Shown: positions 16,047 through 25,804 of the stretch, in pieces
Numbering within the stretch: the stretch's first letter is position 1
Layout of the letters: each line of letters starts with the position of its first letter
Assembly: GCF_005222785.1 (NCBI RefSeq)
Contig: NZ_STGH01000002.1
Location: 496,001 to 560,000, forward strand
DNA length: 64,000 nt
Source: Rhodobacter sp. SY28-1
GTDB lineage: Bacteria; Pseudomonadota; Alphaproteobacteria; Rhodobacterales; Rhodobacteraceae
Reading direction: 5' to 3'
Notes under the pieces: model-generated
Told to the model about the DNA's origin: nothing
Databases searched by the model: none
What the model saw: the letters and a program-made list of their open reading frames with translations, nothing else
Made by a program: the position numbers and the translations under genes

Positions 16047-18056
16047 CTATGCGGCGTCCAGTAGCCCCCGGCCCTTGAGCAGCGCCTCGACCCCCGGCAT
16101 CTTGCCACGGAATTTCAGATACAGCGCCTCGGCATCCTCTGACCCGCCAGCGCTCAGGATGAAACGCTCCAGCCGCTGCGCGGTTTCCGGATCGAAGGCA
16201 TCGCCCGTCTCTTCGAAGGCCGCGAAGGCATCGGCGTCCATCACTTCCGACCACATGTAGCTGTAGTAGCCGCTGGAATAGCCGTCCCCGCTGAACACAT
16301 GCGCAAAATGCGGCGTCGCGTGGCGCATCCGGATCGCCCGGGGCATTCCCAGGGACTCCAGTACTTCGGCCTGTCGTTGCATCGGGTCCGTCGGGGGCGC
16401 CCCGGTGTGGAACTCCAGATCGACCATGGCGCTCGCCACGAATTCCACCGTGGCAAACCCCTGGTCATAGGTCCCCGCCGCAAGCAGTCGCTGCAACATG
16501 TCGGCAGGCATCGGCTCGCCCGTCACATGGTGCTTCGCATGGGCCTCCAGCACCGAAGGCACCTCCAGCCAGTGTTCGTACAACTGGCTTGGCAACTCGA
16601 CGAAGTCGCGCGCGACAGAGGTCCCGCTGATGAACCCATAGGTCACATCCGACAGCATCTGGTGCAGCGCATGGCCGAACTCGTGGAACAGCGTCCGCGC
16701 GTCATCGTAGGACAGAAGGCACGGGTCGCCCTTGGCGAAGTTGCAGACGTTGACCACGATGGGCCGCTGCTCGCCGCCCAGCTTGCGCTGCGACCGCATC
16801 GCCGAACACCAGGCGCCCGACCGCTTGGACCCGCGCGCGAAGTAATCCCCCAGGAACACCGCAACATGGTTGCCGCCGCGGGTAACCTCCCACCCCCGCA
16901 CGTCCGGATGGTAGAACGGCCCCTCGATCTCGCGGAACTCCAGACCGAAAAGCCGCGTCGCGCAATCGAACATCGCCCCCAGCATCGCGTCCAGCGACAG
17001 GTACGGCTTCAGCGCCGCCTCATCCAGATCGTGCTCGGCCTTCCGCCGCTTCTCGGAGTAATAGCGCCAGTCCCAAGGCTCCAGCGGCGCGGGCAGGCCG
17101 TCCGCCTTCAGCATTGCTTCCAGGATGCCCGCATCCGCCAGCGCCTTGGCCCGCGCGGGCTGCCAGACCCGCATCAGCAGGTCGCGCACCGCATCCGGCG
17201 TTTTGGCCATCTCCGGCTCAAGCTTGAAGGCCGCGAAATCGGCGTAGCCCAGCAGCTGCGCCCGCTCGGCCCTCAGCGCCAGAATTTCCGCCGCAATCGC
17301 CCGGTTGTCGGTCTCGCCCCCATTGGCCCCCCGCGCGACCCAGGCCTCATAGGCTTTCTCGCGCAAGGCGCGGTTCGGCGAGAACTGCAGGAAAGGCACG
17401 ATCAGGCTGCGGCTCAGCGTCACGACCGGTCCAAGCCCCTTTTCCGCCCCAGCCGCCTTGGCCGCCTCCTGCACGAAACCCGGCAACTCGGCCAGGTCAC
17501 GCTCTGAAAGCTCCATGTGCCACGACCGTTCATCCGCCAGCAGGTTCTGCCCGAACTGCGTCCCCAGGACCGCCAGCCGCGCCTTGACCGCCGTCAGTCG
17601 CTCGGCCGCGGTCCCTTCCAGCGCCGCCCCGGACCGCACGAACATCTGCCGGTACAGCTCCAGCACCCGCGCCTGTTCGGATGTCAGACCCAGCCAGTCG
17701 CGCCCCTGCCACAGCGCCTCGATCTTGGCCCACAGCGCCTTGTTGTTGGTGACCTCGCTGGAAAACGCCGACATCTTCGGCGCCAGTTCCCGCATCAGCG
17801 CCTCGCGCGCCTCGGTGCTGTCCGCGCCCGCAAGGTTGTAGAACACCCCCGCCACCCGGTCGAGATCGCCCTCCGCCAGTTCCAGCGCCTCGATCACCTC
17901 GGCAAAGGACGTCCCCGGCCCATCCGCAATGCCCTGGATCGCCGCGCGAGCCCTCGCCAGCGCCTCGTCGAAGGCAGGCCCGAAATCCTCGTCCCGGATC
18001 GCCGCAAACGGCGGCAAGCCGAATGGAGTGTTCCATTTTTCCAGAAGCACGTTCAT
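16047..18056 (-). CDS. dcp: M3-family zinc metallopeptidase, peptidyl-dipeptidase Dcp type
   Basis: A 669-aa cytoplasmic oligopeptidase. The zinc site is TLFHEFGHALHQM, with the downstream FVELPSQLYEHW third ligand region. PWDWRYYSEKRRK, PFYHPDVRGWEV and SGYYSYMWSEVMDADAF match the Dcp/oligopeptidase A group. The start ATG 18056 has AAGGAG seven bases upstream; the frame continues to 18188 but without a good signal. It degrades short peptides left after proteolysis. Dcp rather than PrlC is favoured by the PWDW and YHPDVR segments, though the distinction is not decisive. Confidence 0.85.
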   Translation of the reverse strand: MNVLLEKWNTPFGLPPFAAIRDEDFGPAFDEALARARAAIQGIADGPGTSFAEVIEALELAEGDLDRVAGVFYNLAGADSTEAREALMRELAPKMSAFSSEVTNNKALWAKIEALWQGRDWLGLTSEQARVLELYRQMFVRSGAALEGTAAERLTAVKARLAVLGTQFGQNLLADERSWHMELSERDLAELPGFVQEAAKAAGAEKGLGPVVTLSRSLIVPFLQFSPNRALREKAYEAWVARGANGGETDNRAIAAEILALRAERAQLLGYADFAAFKLEPEMAKTPDAVRDLLMRVWQPARAKALADAGILEAMLKADGLPAPLEPWDWRYYSEKRRKAEHDLDEAALKPYLSLDAMLGAMFDCATRLFGLEFREIEGPFYHPDVRGWEVTRGGNHVAVFLGDYFARGSKRSGAWCSAMRSQRKLGGEQRPIVVNVCNFAKGDPCLLSYDDARTLFHEFGHALHQMLSDVTYGFISGTSVARDFVELPSQLYEHWLEVPSVLEAHAKHHVTGEPMPADMLQRLLAAGTYDQGFATVEFVASAMVDLEFHTGAPPTDPMQRQAEVLESLGMPRAIRMRHATPHFAHVFSGDGYSSGYYSYMWSEVMDADAFAAFEETGDAFDPETAQRLERFILSAGGSEDAEALYLKFRGKMPGVEALLKGRGLLDAA

Positions 18057-18120
18057 CGCAGATCTCCTTTGCGGCGAACCTAGGCTCGCAGCTTCCCAAG
18101 GTCCACCCTTGCCCATGCCA

Positions 18121-18160
18121 CAAATACTCCGGGGTTTGGGGTGGAACCCCTCCGCCCGAG
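18121..18160 (+). repeat. Dispersed intergenic repeat, CAAATACTCCGGGG copy
   Basis: CAAATACTCCGGGGTTTGGG followed by GTGGAACCCC, so the GGGGTTTG and AACCCC parts can pair. It lies between the Dcp-type peptidase and the ABC permease and shares its lead-in with the other CAAATA(T/C)CC copies in the window. Confidence 0.55.
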
Positions 18161-18212
18161 GAGGAGGCGCAGCCCGACGACGAGACAAAGGACTTGCGCG
18201 CCAGCGCTCCGC

Positions 18213-19007
18213 CTAATTCGCGTCCCGCCCGCGCGACCGCATCCGCGCTTCGAACCGGCGCAACACCAGCGACAGGCCGATGGTCATCACCAGATACAGG
18301 AAAGCCGCCACGTTGTAGGTCTCGAAATAACGGAAGTTCCCTGCCGCCGTGACCTTGGCCAGCTGAGCCACATCCGAAATCCCCAGCACCGCCACCAGGC
18401 TTGAATCTTTCACCATTGCCACAAAATCATTGCCCAGAGGCGGCAGGATCAGCCGAAAGGCTTGTGGAAATCGAACATGCCGGAACCGCTGCCAGCCGTT
18501 CAGCCCCAGGGCCTGCGCCGCCTCGATCTGGCCCTTGTCCACCGCCTGCAGCCCCGCCCGGAAGATCTCGGCCAGGAAGGCGGAATAGGCCAGCATCAGC
18601 GCCAGGACCGCCCGCCACAACAGGGGCACGTCCCGTGTCCGCATCACCTCGTCCCCCGCCAGCGCGTTCACCCCTGCCACCACGCCCGGCACCAGCACGA
18701 AGGCCACATACAGCAGCAACACGATGATCGGCACGCCCCGCATCACCTCGATGTAAAGCCGCGCCGACTGCCGCAGGACGATGCGCTTCGACATCCCCAT
18801 CACCGCCAGCCCCAGCCCGATGGCGCAGGCCCCCAGATAGGCCACCACCGCCACCGCCAGCGTCACCACCAGCCCCTTCGACAGCACCCGCAAGGCCCCG
18901 GCATAGAACGGGTCCGCCAGCATCTTGTACAAAAGCCAAAGGCCGGTGACCGCAAGGATCACCAGCCACCAGGGAAAGTCCTTCTCGGGTTCGGCGTTGG
19001 GGGCCAT
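18213..19007 (-). CDS. Polar amino acid ABC transporter permease (HisM/GlnP type)
   Basis: A 264-aa inner-membrane permease with an N-terminal membrane helix and a five-helix core. It carries the amino-acid permease signatures YIEVMRGVPIIVLLLY, FLAEIFRAGLQAVDKGQIEAAQALGL and RLILPPLGNDFVAMVKDSSLVAVLG, the last including the EAA contact loop for the ATPase. It is 51 bp downstream of the binding-protein gene. No ATPase gene of this class is nearby, so the importer must borrow one from elsewhere. Confidence 0.9.
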   Translation of the reverse strand: MAPNAEPEKDFPWWLVILAVTGLWLLYKMLADPFYAGALRVLSKGLVVTLAVAVVAYLGACAIGLGLAVMGMSKRIVLRQSARLYIEVMRGVPIIVLLLYVAFVLVPGVVAGVNALAGDEVMRTRDVPLLWRAVLALMLAYSAFLAEIFRAGLQAVDKGQIEAAQALGLNGWQRFRHVRFPQAFRLILPPLGNDFVAMVKDSSLVAVLGISDVAQLAKVTAAGNFRYFETYNVAAFLYLVMTIGLSLVLRRFEARMRSRGRDAN

Positions 19008-19058
19008 CAGATCGGGGCCATCAGGTTGCCCCCGGCCACACCGACCGGGGGCCGCCCT

Positions 19059-19844
19059 TCATTCGCCCATCTTGTATTCGACGAACCACTTCTGGTTCAG
19101 CGCATCCAGCGTGCCGTCCGCCTTCATCGAGGCAATCGCCGCATTCATCGGCGCCACCAGGTCCGAGCCCTTCGGGAAGATGAAGCCGAAATCCTCCGAC
19201 GCCAGCGGCTCGCCGATGATCTTCAGCCCGCCGTTCGACGCCGTGACATAGCCATTCGCCGCCGTCGAATCCGACAGCGTCAGGTCCACATCCCCCGCCT
19301 TCAGCGCCTCAAGCCCGGCCCCGAAGGTCTCGAACTTGATGACGCGGGGGTTTTCCTCGTTGCCGTCCAGGATGTTGTAGATCGCGGCATAGAAGGGCGA
19401 GGTCCCGGGCTGGGCCGAAATCAGCAGCTCGGGGATCGCCGCGAACGAGGCCGCATCGGTGAACCGCTCTTCATCCCCACGCACGATCATCAGCATTTCC
19501 GACCGCATGTAGGGCTCGCTGAAATCGACCTTCTCCTTGCGCTCGTCCTTGATGGTGATCCCGGTCATGCCGATGTCGTACTGGCCTTCCGACACGGCGG
19601 GAATCATCGCATCCCAGCTGGTGTTCTCGTATTTGACCGTGATGTTCAGCCGCTTGGCGATTTCCGCCATTGCGTCATACTCCCAGCCCACGGCGGCGCC
19701 ATCCTTGTCCAGGAACTGCAGCGGCGGATAGGCGTTCTCGGTCACGACGACGACCTCGCGACCCGCCAGGTCCGGCAGGTCCTGGGCAAGCGCAGGCAGG
19801 GCGGCAAGAGACAGGCCCAGAAGGGCGGCAGCAGACAGTTTCAT
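19059..19844 (-). CDS. Polar amino acid ABC transporter substrate-binding protein (SBP family 3)
   Basis: A 261-aa periplasmic protein with a clear Sec signal peptide ending ALPALAQ. The family 3 pattern is visible: [67 protein letters not shown] and [16 protein letters not shown]. It captures an amino acid or opine-like ligand for the downstream permease. GGGAG precedes the ATG. The ligand cannot be predicted from sequence alone. Confidence 0.9.
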   Translation of the reverse strand: MKLSAAALLGLSLAALPALAQDLPDLAGREVVVVTENAYPPLQFLDKDGAAVGWEYDAMAEIAKRLNITVKYENTSWDAMIPAVSEGQYDIGMTGITIKDERKEKVDFSEPYMRSEMLMIVRGDEERFTDAASFAAIPELLISAQPGTSPFYAAIYNILDGNEENPRVIKFETFGAGLEALKAGDVDLTLSDSTAANGYVTASNGGLKIIGEPLASEDFGFIFPKGSDLVAPMNAAIASMKADGTLDALNQKWFVEYKMGE

Positions 19845-20004
19845 GGGTTAGCTCCCGTTGGAATTATCAAGCGCCGACTATGCCATTCCCAAGGCGCGAT
19901 GCAAGGCGGCAAGAGCAGGCCCCGGACTTTGCCGCGAGCGTCACCTCGCCCCCTTTCCCTGCCCTGAAATCCGGTCCACCCTGCCCCTGCAGAAGGAGCG
20001 CCCG

Positions 20005-21378
20005 ATGGACCCCGCCACACTCACCGCCGCAGGCTTAGCCGCCCTTGTCCGCGCCCGCCAGCTTTCGGCCGAGGAGGCGACCCGTGCCACCCTCGCCCGC
20101 ATCGACCGGCTGAACCCCGGCCTCAACGCCATCGTCCAGCGCCGTGACGACGCGGCGCTAGAGGAGGCCCGCGCCATCGACGCCCAGATCGCCCGGGGCG
20201 AGGACCCCGGCCCGCTTGCCGGTGTTCCGGTGACCGTCAAGGTCAACATCGACCAGGCGGGTTTTGCCACGACGAACGGCCTCCGCATCCAGAAGGACCT
20301 CATCGCAACCGAGGACAGCCCGCCCGTCGCCAACCTCTGCCGCGCAGGCGCCATCATTGTCGGCCGCACCAACACACCGGCCTTTTCCCTCCGCTGGTTC
20401 ACCCGCAACTCCCTCCACGGCGCAACGAAGAACCCCGCCTTCCCCGCCCTCACACCGGGAGGCTCCTCCGGGGGTGCCGCCTCCGCCGTCGCCGCAGGCA
20501 TGGGCCCCCTCGCCCACGGCACCGACATCGCCGGGTCGATCCGCTATCCCGCCTACGCCTGCGGCATCCACGGCCTCCGCCCCGGCCTTGGCCGCGTTCC
20601 CGCCTTCAACGCTACTGTGGGCGACCGGCTGATCGGCGGGCAGCTGATGGCCGTCTCCGGCCCCCTCGCCCGTTCCGCGTCTGACCTCCGCCTCGGCCTC
20701 CAGGCCCTCTCCCACCCCGACCCGCGCGACCCCTGGCACACCCCCACCACCCCGGCGCCCTATCGCAAACGCGCCGCCCTCGCCCTCACCCCCGACGGGC
20801 TGCAAACCGATCCGACGATCCAGAAGGCCCTGACCGAGACCGCAAAGACCCTCGAATCCCATGGCTGGGAGATCGGCACTCCACCCCTCCCGCCCTTCCG
20901 CGAGGCGATGGAGTTGCAACTCACTCTCTGGCTCTCCGAATTCGGCCTTGGCGGCACCGAGGCCATCGCCCGCGAGGCCGACCCCGACGCGACCTTCGTC
21001 CACCGCGAACTGACGAAACTCGCCCCGGCACCGACCCTGGAAACCTTCATGAAGGCGCTCCAGTCCCGCGCCCGCCTGGCCCGCCTCTGGCGCATGTTCT
21101 TCGCCGACTGGCCGGTTGTTCTTACCCCTGTTTCAGGCGAACTTCCATTCCTCGACCACTACGACACCTCGTCGCCGCAAGCCTTCGCCAACGTGATCGA
21201 GGCCCAGATGCCCCAGATCGCCCCACCGTTCATGGGCCTCCCCGGCCTTAGCGTCACCACGGGCCGCACTGCAACCCACCCCAGCGGGATCCAGGCCCTC
21301 GCCGACCGAGGCCGCGAAGACATCCTCCTCGACCTCGCCGACCTGCTCGCCCCTGAAATCCCCGCCGTGACCCCGTAG
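20005..21378 (+). CDS. Amidase-signature family hydrolase
   Basis: A 457-aa amidase. The Ser-cisSer-Lys triad is recognisable: Lys in GVPVTVKVNIDQAG, the cis-Ser in TPGGSSGGAASAVAAG, and the nucleophile in DIAGSIRYPAYACGIHGLRP. The usual GTDGGGS is altered to GTDIAGS. The ATG at 20005 has AGAAGGAG upstream; the 49 extra codons before it overlap the promoter region of the divergent binding-protein gene. Adjacent amino-acid transport genes suggest amide or amino-acid-amide scavenging. GatA is unlikely because no gatB or gatC is present. Confidence 0.85.
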   Translation: MDPATLTAAGLAALVRARQLSAEEATRATLARIDRLNPGLNAIVQRRDDAALEEARAIDAQIARGEDPGPLAGVPVTVKVNIDQAGFATTNGLRIQKDLIATEDSPPVANLCRAGAIIVGRTNTPAFSLRWFTRNSLHGATKNPAFPALTPGGSSGGAASAVAAGMGPLAHGTDIAGSIRYPAYACGIHGLRPGLGRVPAFNATVGDRLIGGQLMAVSGPLARSASDLRLGLQALSHPDPRDPWHTPTTPAPYRKRAALALTPDGLQTDPTIQKALTETAKTLESHGWEIGTPPLPPFREAMELQLTLWLSEFGLGGTEAIAREADPDATFVHRELTKLAPAPTLETFMKALQSRARLARLWRMFFADWPVVLTPVSGELPFLDHYDTSSPQAFANVIEAQMPQIAPPFMGLPGLSVTTGRTATHPSGIQALADRGREDILLDLADLLAPEIPAVTP

Positions 21379-21455
21379 GTCGGGGTTTACCCCGACTCCC
21401 TTGCACGACTCAGCCCTGCGGCCCCATCCTTGTCTCGCTTGCCAAGGGGGTCCAC

Positions 21456-22100
21456 ATGCCCACCACGCGCTACGACCCCCAAGAGGTCCTCGCCTTCTGG
21501 TTTCCCGACACCGGCTTCTGGACCGACCAGAAGCTCTTCGCCCAATGGGTCTACGACCGGATGCAGGGCGGGATGGACCACGCGATCTGCAGCCGTTTCG
21601 CCGACCTGACACTGGCTGCTGCAAGGGGAGAGCTCGACCACTGGGCCGAAGCCCCGCGCGGCCGCCTCGCCCTTATCCTCGTCCTTGACCAGTTCCCCCG
21701 CTCGCTCTGGCGCGACAGGCCCGCGGCCTTCGGCCAGGACATCAAGGCCACCCGCCTTGCGCTCGAAGGCATCCGCAACGGTCACGCCAAGGCCGTCGCG
21801 CCCTGGGAGCGGATGTTCTACGCCATCGCCTTGGGTCACTGCGAAGGCCCGGACCACCTGGACCGGCTCGCGCTCATGGAGGCCTTCTGCAATGACCTCA
21901 TCGCCGACCTTCCGCCCAGCCTCCCCGAAACAGGCGCCAGGATCCGCGCCCAGAACGCCCGCGTGCGACAGGTGATCGAACGCTTCGGTCGCCACCCGCA
22001 TCGCAATCACATCCTCGGCCGCATCTCGACGCCCGAGGAAGAGGTCTACATCGCCACCGGCGACTTCCCGCATGTGGCCAAGGGCCCGCGACCCGACTGA
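21456..22100 (+). CDS. DUF924 family protein
   Basis: A 214-aa all-helical protein of the DUF924 (TPR-like) family. Recognisable parts are EVLAFWFPDTGFWTDQKLFAQWV, LALILVLDQFPRSLWRD, MFYAIALGHCE, and the C-terminal RFGRHPHRNHILGRISTPEEEVYI. The biochemical function of the family is not established. The gene stands alone with AAGGGGG before its ATG. Confidence 0.9.
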   Translation: MPTTRYDPQEVLAFWFPDTGFWTDQKLFAQWVYDRMQGGMDHAICSRFADLTLAAARGELDHWAEAPRGRLALILVLDQFPRSLWRDRPAAFGQDIKATRLALEGIRNGHAKAVAPWERMFYAIALGHCEGPDHLDRLALMEAFCNDLIADLPPSLPETGARIRAQNARVRQVIERFGRHPHRNHILGRISTPEEEVYIATGDFPHVAKGPRPD

Positions 22101-22220
22101 CGGACCCGCAAAGGGTGCGCTGAAACGCACCAATTCAAGGTCAATCCGCCATCAACCAAGCCCTTAACGCGCAGTAAATGGCCACGTCCAAGCCATTGAT
22201 CTCAATTAATTTCCAGAAAA

Positions 22221-22235
22221 TGTCCACCGTGGACA
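22221..22235 (-). terminator. Perfect 15-bp palindrome after the moeB-like gene
   Basis: TGTCCAC and GTGGACA flank a single base. On the minus strand the palindrome is followed by ATTTTC, directly after the MoeB-like stop codon. A short stem with a tight loop and T-run fits a weak terminator. An operator cannot be excluded, given the perfect symmetry. Confidence 0.35.
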
Positions 22236-22239
22236 CACC

Positions 22240-23274
22240 TCAGTGCGTCCCCCCGCAGACCTCACAATCCGCCCGTTTCTTCACCCCGATCACCCGCGTC
22301 TCCATATAGAGCGCATCGTGGATCATCAGCCGCCCCGCCAGCGTCTCCCCGGCCCCCGTGACCCACTTCACCGCCTCCATCGCCATCATCGACCCGATGA
22401 CCCCCGGCAGGGGCGCCGCCACCCCGGCCTCGGCACAGGTCGGCACCAGACCCGGCGCAGGCTTCACCGGGAAGACGCAGGCATAACACGGCCCACCCTT
22501 CTTCGGATCGAACAGCGACACCTGCCCCTCCCACTGCGTGATCGCCCCTGAAATCAACGGCACCCCCGCCGCCACACAGGCCCGGTTGACCAGGTACCGC
22601 GTGTCGAAATCATCCGTCCCGTCCAGCACCAGATCGTAGTCCCGGACAAGGTCGACCGCGATCTCCTCGGTCAGCTTCCGATGGTAGGGCCGCACCTCGA
22701 TGAACGGGTTCAAGGCCCGCATCGCCGCCTCGGCCGAGAAGACCTTCGGCATCCCGATCCGCCCGTCGGTGTGGATCACCTGCCGCTGCAGGTTCGACCC
22801 TTCCACCACGTCGTGGTCAATCACCCCGATGGTCCCCACTCCCGACGCCGCAAGATACAGAAGGACCGGCGACCCAAGCCCCCCCGCCCCCACGACCAAC
22901 ACCTTCGCCGCCTTCAGCCGCTTCTGCCCCGGCCCCCCGATCTCGCGCAGGATGATGTGGCGGGCGTAGCGGTCCAACTCGGCCTCACGGAACGCCCCCG
23001 TTGCCGGAGCGGCCCCCGGCTCCACCACCTTCCGTCGCCGGACCGCCCGCAGGACCTCGCGATAGCCCAGCACGACCGCCGCCAGCAGACCGAACACGGT
23101 CCAGCCCCGGAAATCGCCCCCGACCAACCGTGCGAACGGATTCTCGCCCTGGATCGGCAAATGCGCGATCATCAGGATCACCCACCACCCCCCGGCAAAC
23201 CAGAGCCAGCGTGTGCCCCAGCCCCGCCAGCGACCAAGCGCCCAGATCGCGACAAAGCCGAGCAGTCCGATCAT
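22240..23274 (-). CDS. MoeB/ThiF/HesA-family adenylyltransferase with N-terminal membrane segments
   Basis: A 344-aa protein. The E1-like domain (from about residue 95) has [20 protein letters not shown], the ATP site [39 protein letters not shown], and two Cys pairs (CYACVF, CEVCG) for structural zinc. It would adenylate the C-terminal Gly of a sulfur carrier such as MoaD or ThiS. Unusually, about 90 N-terminal residues contain two hydrophobic segments ([30 protein letters not shown]), suggesting membrane attachment. The start overlaps the dut stop (ATGA). Confidence 0.85.
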   Translation of the reverse strand: MIGLLGFVAIWALGRWRGWGTRWLWFAGGWWVILMIAHLPIQGENPFARLVGGDFRGWTVFGLLAAVVLGYREVLRAVRRRKVVEPGAAPATGAFREAELDRYARHIILREIGGPGQKRLKAAKVLVVGAGGLGSPVLLYLAASGVGTIGVIDHDVVEGSNLQRQVIHTDGRIGMPKVFSAEAAMRALNPFIEVRPYHRKLTEEIAVDLVRDYDLVLDGTDDFDTRYLVNRACVAAGVPLISGAITQWEGQVSLFDPKKGGPCYACVFPVKPAPGLVPTCAEAGVAAPLPGVIGSMMAMEAVKWVTGAGETLAGRLMIHDALYMETRVIGVKKRADCEVCGGTH

Positions 23275-23756
23275 GACCTGAACCCGGTCGACCCGAACCC
23301 GCCGGTCCCCCGCTCGGTCTCCTCCAGCGCATCCACCACGGCAAAGCCGACCTGCACCACCGGCGCCACCACTGCCTGCGCCACCCGGTCACCATGCCGG
23401 ATGGTATAGGGCTCGAGTCCGAGGTTGATGAGCGATACCCCCAGCGGGCCGCGATAGTCACTATCGATCGTCCCGGGCGTGTTCGGCAGGGTAATCCCGT
23501 GCTTCGATGCCAGACCCGACCGGGGCCGGATCTGCATTTCATAGCCTTCGGGGATCGCCACCCGGATGCCGGTTGGACAGATCGCCCGCCCCATCGGCAA
23601 GAGCGTCAGTCCCGCCTCGCGCGCTTCGGCCGGGAAGTTCGCGCACAGGTCCGCACCCGCGGCCCCTGCCGTCTGATAGGTGGGCAAAGGCAGGCTCTGG
23701 TCAGCCCAGTCTTCCCAAAGCACCTGCACAACCGGCCCCATCGCCCCGCCTTTCAT
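23271..23756 (-). CDS. dut: Deoxyuridine 5'-triphosphate nucleotidohydrolase (dUTPase)
   Basis: A trimeric dUTPase of about 161 aa that converts dUTP to dUMP and pyrophosphate. All five motifs are present: GAAGADLCA, the [12 protein letters not shown] uracil-binding Ser/Gly segment, [26 protein letters not shown] and the C-terminal [10 protein letters not shown]. The start ATG 23756 has GAGGA five bases upstream; a second ATG at 23741 is also possible. It lies between coaBC and the moeB-like gene, with 4-bp or short spacing, suggesting one transcript. Confidence 0.93.
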   Translation of the reverse strand: MKGGAMGPVVQVLWEDWADQSLPLPTYQTAGAAGADLCANFPAEAREAGLTLLPMGRAICPTGIRVAIPEGYEMQIRPRSGLASKHGITLPNTPGTIDSDYRGPLGVSLINLGLEPYTIRHGDRVAQAVVAPVVQVGFAVVDALEETERGTGGFGSTGFRS

Positions 23757-23762
23757 CTGTCC

Positions 23763-23782
23763 TCGATTATCCCCGCCGGAGG
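23763..23782 (+). repeat. Dispersed intergenic repeat, TTATCCCCGCCGGAGG copy
   Basis: Shares CCCGCCGGAGG and the ATC lead-in with the copies at 3812 and 28872, and is likewise preceded by CTGTCCTC as in the 9825 copy. It lies in the 40-bp gap between coaBC and dut, directly upstream of the dut start, so it may affect dut translation or mark read-through. Confidence 0.45.
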
Positions 23783-23796
23783 CTCCAGCGCCGCAC

Positions 23797-24993
23797 CTAG
23801 CGCAGTGCCTCGGCAATCCGCGCCGCGAGCTTCCGCGCGACCTCGTCCTTGCCCATCCGCGGCCAGGTCTCGGCCCCCGTCTCGGAAATCAGCACCACCG
23901 CGTTCTCGGACCCGCCCATGATCCCCGTCTCTGGCGACACGTCGTTCGCCACGATCCAGTCGCAGCCCTTGCGCGCCCGCTTGGCCGTGGCATGGGCCAC
24001 CACGTCCGTGGTCTCTGCCGCAAAGCCGACGACAAGGCCGGGCCGTTTCGACCCCTTCGACACCGTCGCCAGGATGTCGGGGTTCTCAGCAAATTCCAGC
24101 GCCGGGGCCTTTCCCGAGCCGTCCTTCTTCATTTTCTGCGCACTCGCATTGGCTACCCGCCAATCCGCCACCGCCGCCGCCATCACCGCCGCATCCGCAG
24201 GCAGGGCCGCCTCCACCGCTGCCGCCATCTCGCGCGCCGTCTCGACCCGCACCACCTCTACGCCGGACGGCGGCGGCACCGATGCAGGTCCGGTCACATA
24301 CGTCACCCGCGCCCCCAGATCGCGCAGCGCGGCGGCCAAAGCTGTGCCTTGCGCGCCCGAGGAGCGGTTGGCGATATAGCGCACCGGATCAATGGGTTCA
24401 TGCGTCGGCCCGGACGTCACGACCACATGCTTTCCCGCCAAGACCCCACCGCCCAACGCCGTCGTGATCGCATCGACGATCTCCAGCGGTTCGGCCATCC
24501 GGCCCTCGCCCGCCTCGCCGCTTTCGGCCATCTCGCCCCGGTTGGGACCGACAAAGCGGACACCATCCGCCTGAAGCTGCGCGTGGTTGCGCCGGGTGGC
24601 CGGATGCGACCACATCGCCGGGTTCATGGCCGGGGCCATCAGCACAGGCTTGGTCGTCGCCAATAGGACTGCGCTTGCCAGATCCCCCGCCAGACCCTGC
24701 GCCAGTTTGGCCATAAGGTCTGCCGTCGCCGGGGCAACCACAATCAGGTCAGCCTCGCGCGACAGGCGGATATGGCCCACGTCCTGCTCGTCCTGCCGGT
24801 CGAAGAGGTCGGTGAACACATGATCCGCCGTCAGCGCGCCCACCGACAGGGGCGTAATGAACTGCTGCGCTGCCACGGTCATCACCGCGCGGACCGAGGC
24901 GCCACGTTCCCGCAGGCGACGGATGAGGTCCAGCGCTTTGTAGGCCGCGATCCCGCCGCCGATGATCAGAAGTATCCGCTTGCCAGCCAGCAT
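23797..24993 (-). CDS. coaBC: Bifunctional phosphopantothenoylcysteine decarboxylase/phosphopantothenate-cysteine ligase
   Basis: A 398-aa coenzyme A biosynthesis enzyme. The N-terminal CoaC flavoprotein domain begins [24 protein letters not shown] and includes [20 protein letters not shown] and [13 protein letters not shown]. The C-terminal CoaB domain begins at about residue 190 with [24 protein letters not shown] and contains [12 protein letters not shown] and FAAET. The start ATG 24993 has GGGAG upstream. The length matches the usual 400 aa. Confidence 0.95.
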   Translation of the reverse strand: MLAGKRILLIIGGGIAAYKALDLIRRLRERGASVRAVMTVAAQQFITPLSVGALTADHVFTDLFDRQDEQDVGHIRLSREADLIVVAPATADLMAKLAQGLAGDLASAVLLATTKPVLMAPAMNPAMWSHPATRRNHAQLQADGVRFVGPNRGEMAESGEAGEGRMAEPLEIVDAITTALGGGVLAGKHVVVTSGPTHEPIDPVRYIANRSSGAQGTALAAALRDLGARVTYVTGPASVPPPSGVEVVRVETAREMAAAVEAALPADAAVMAAAVADWRVANASAQKMKKDGSGKAPALEFAENPDILATVSKGSKRPGLVVGFAAETTDVVAHATAKRARKGCDWIVANDVSPETGIMGGSENAVVLISETGAETWPRMGKDEVARKLAARIAEALR

Positions 24994-25045
24994 CGGCAGG
25001 TCTCCCTTGGCCTGACCCAAGGTGTAGGTCCCGGGCGCGGCAAAC

Positions 25046-25744
25046 TCAAGCGCGCGGGGCGATGCGGTCGATCTCCTCGGCGACCAGCACCTGCAGCCGC
25101 CACAAGCCCCGGTCCCGGATGCCGCGCGCTTCAAGCTGGGTCACGGTGTTGAGAAGATACTCAGCCGCCGTCCCCCAATGGCCACAAGCCCGCGCCAGCA
25201 CCTGAGCCACCTCTGCGGCGGGCAGGCGGCCTGCATAGTTCGGCGAGGCGCGGTTCATCACAAAGCCCAAGGCGGTCTCTACTCCCCGCTCGGTCTGAAC
25301 CGTCAGCCAGCGCGGCATGGAACTGATCGGCTTCACCGTGAACTCGCGCCGGAACAGCCGGTCCAGCTGGCCGGCAAGGTCCTCGGGCGGCAGATCCAGC
25401 ACCACGCCCCTGCATTGCCCGCCGCGGTCCAATGCCATCATCAGACCCGGCTGGTCGACCGAGGCCCGGAAGCGCGTCATGCGCAGACAGAAGGACCTGT
25501 GCCAGCCCTGCGCCACGGCAGCGCGTTCGGCGGTGTGGGGGATTTCCGGCTTCCAGATCAGCGAGCCATAGGCGAACAGCTGGACAGGCCGACCCTCGGA
25601 CGGATTGCTGGAGAGGATGCGCTCGACCCATTCGGCACAGTCCGCGTCGGTCTGCTGGACAACGCCGGGAACCGGCCCCGGGTCCGCGACGGCCCGATGC
25701 ACCCGGGCGATATGATCCTGGGTCAGGCGAAGCGAGGATGACAT
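25046..25744 (-). CDS. ChaC-like glutathione-specific gamma-glutamylcyclotransferase
   Basis: A 232-aa ChaC-family enzyme that cleaves glutathione to 5-oxoproline and Cys-Gly. The substrate-binding VQLFAYGSLIWKPEI is followed by the RFRASVDQPGLMMALD and CRGVVLDLPPED segments; the catalytic Glu lies in RREFTVKP-like context. It lies between rpoH and coaBC on the minus strand with short gaps. The extra 40 N-terminal residues are typical of proteobacterial members. Confidence 0.88.
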   Translation of the reverse strand: MSSSLRLTQDHIARVHRAVADPGPVPGVVQQTDADCAEWVERILSSNPSEGRPVQLFAYGSLIWKPEIPHTAERAAVAQGWHRSFCLRMTRFRASVDQPGLMMALDRGGQCRGVVLDLPPEDLAGQLDRLFRREFTVKPISSMPRWLTVQTERGVETALGFVMNRASPNYAGRLPAAEVAQVLARACGHWGTAAEYLLNTVTQLEARGIRDRGLWRLQVLVAEEIDRIAPRA

Positions 25745-25804
25745 GACCAGCTCCGACGGCGGAAATGTCGACAGGGTCCCCGGTCACCCGCCCGGCGTCA
25801 AGGG

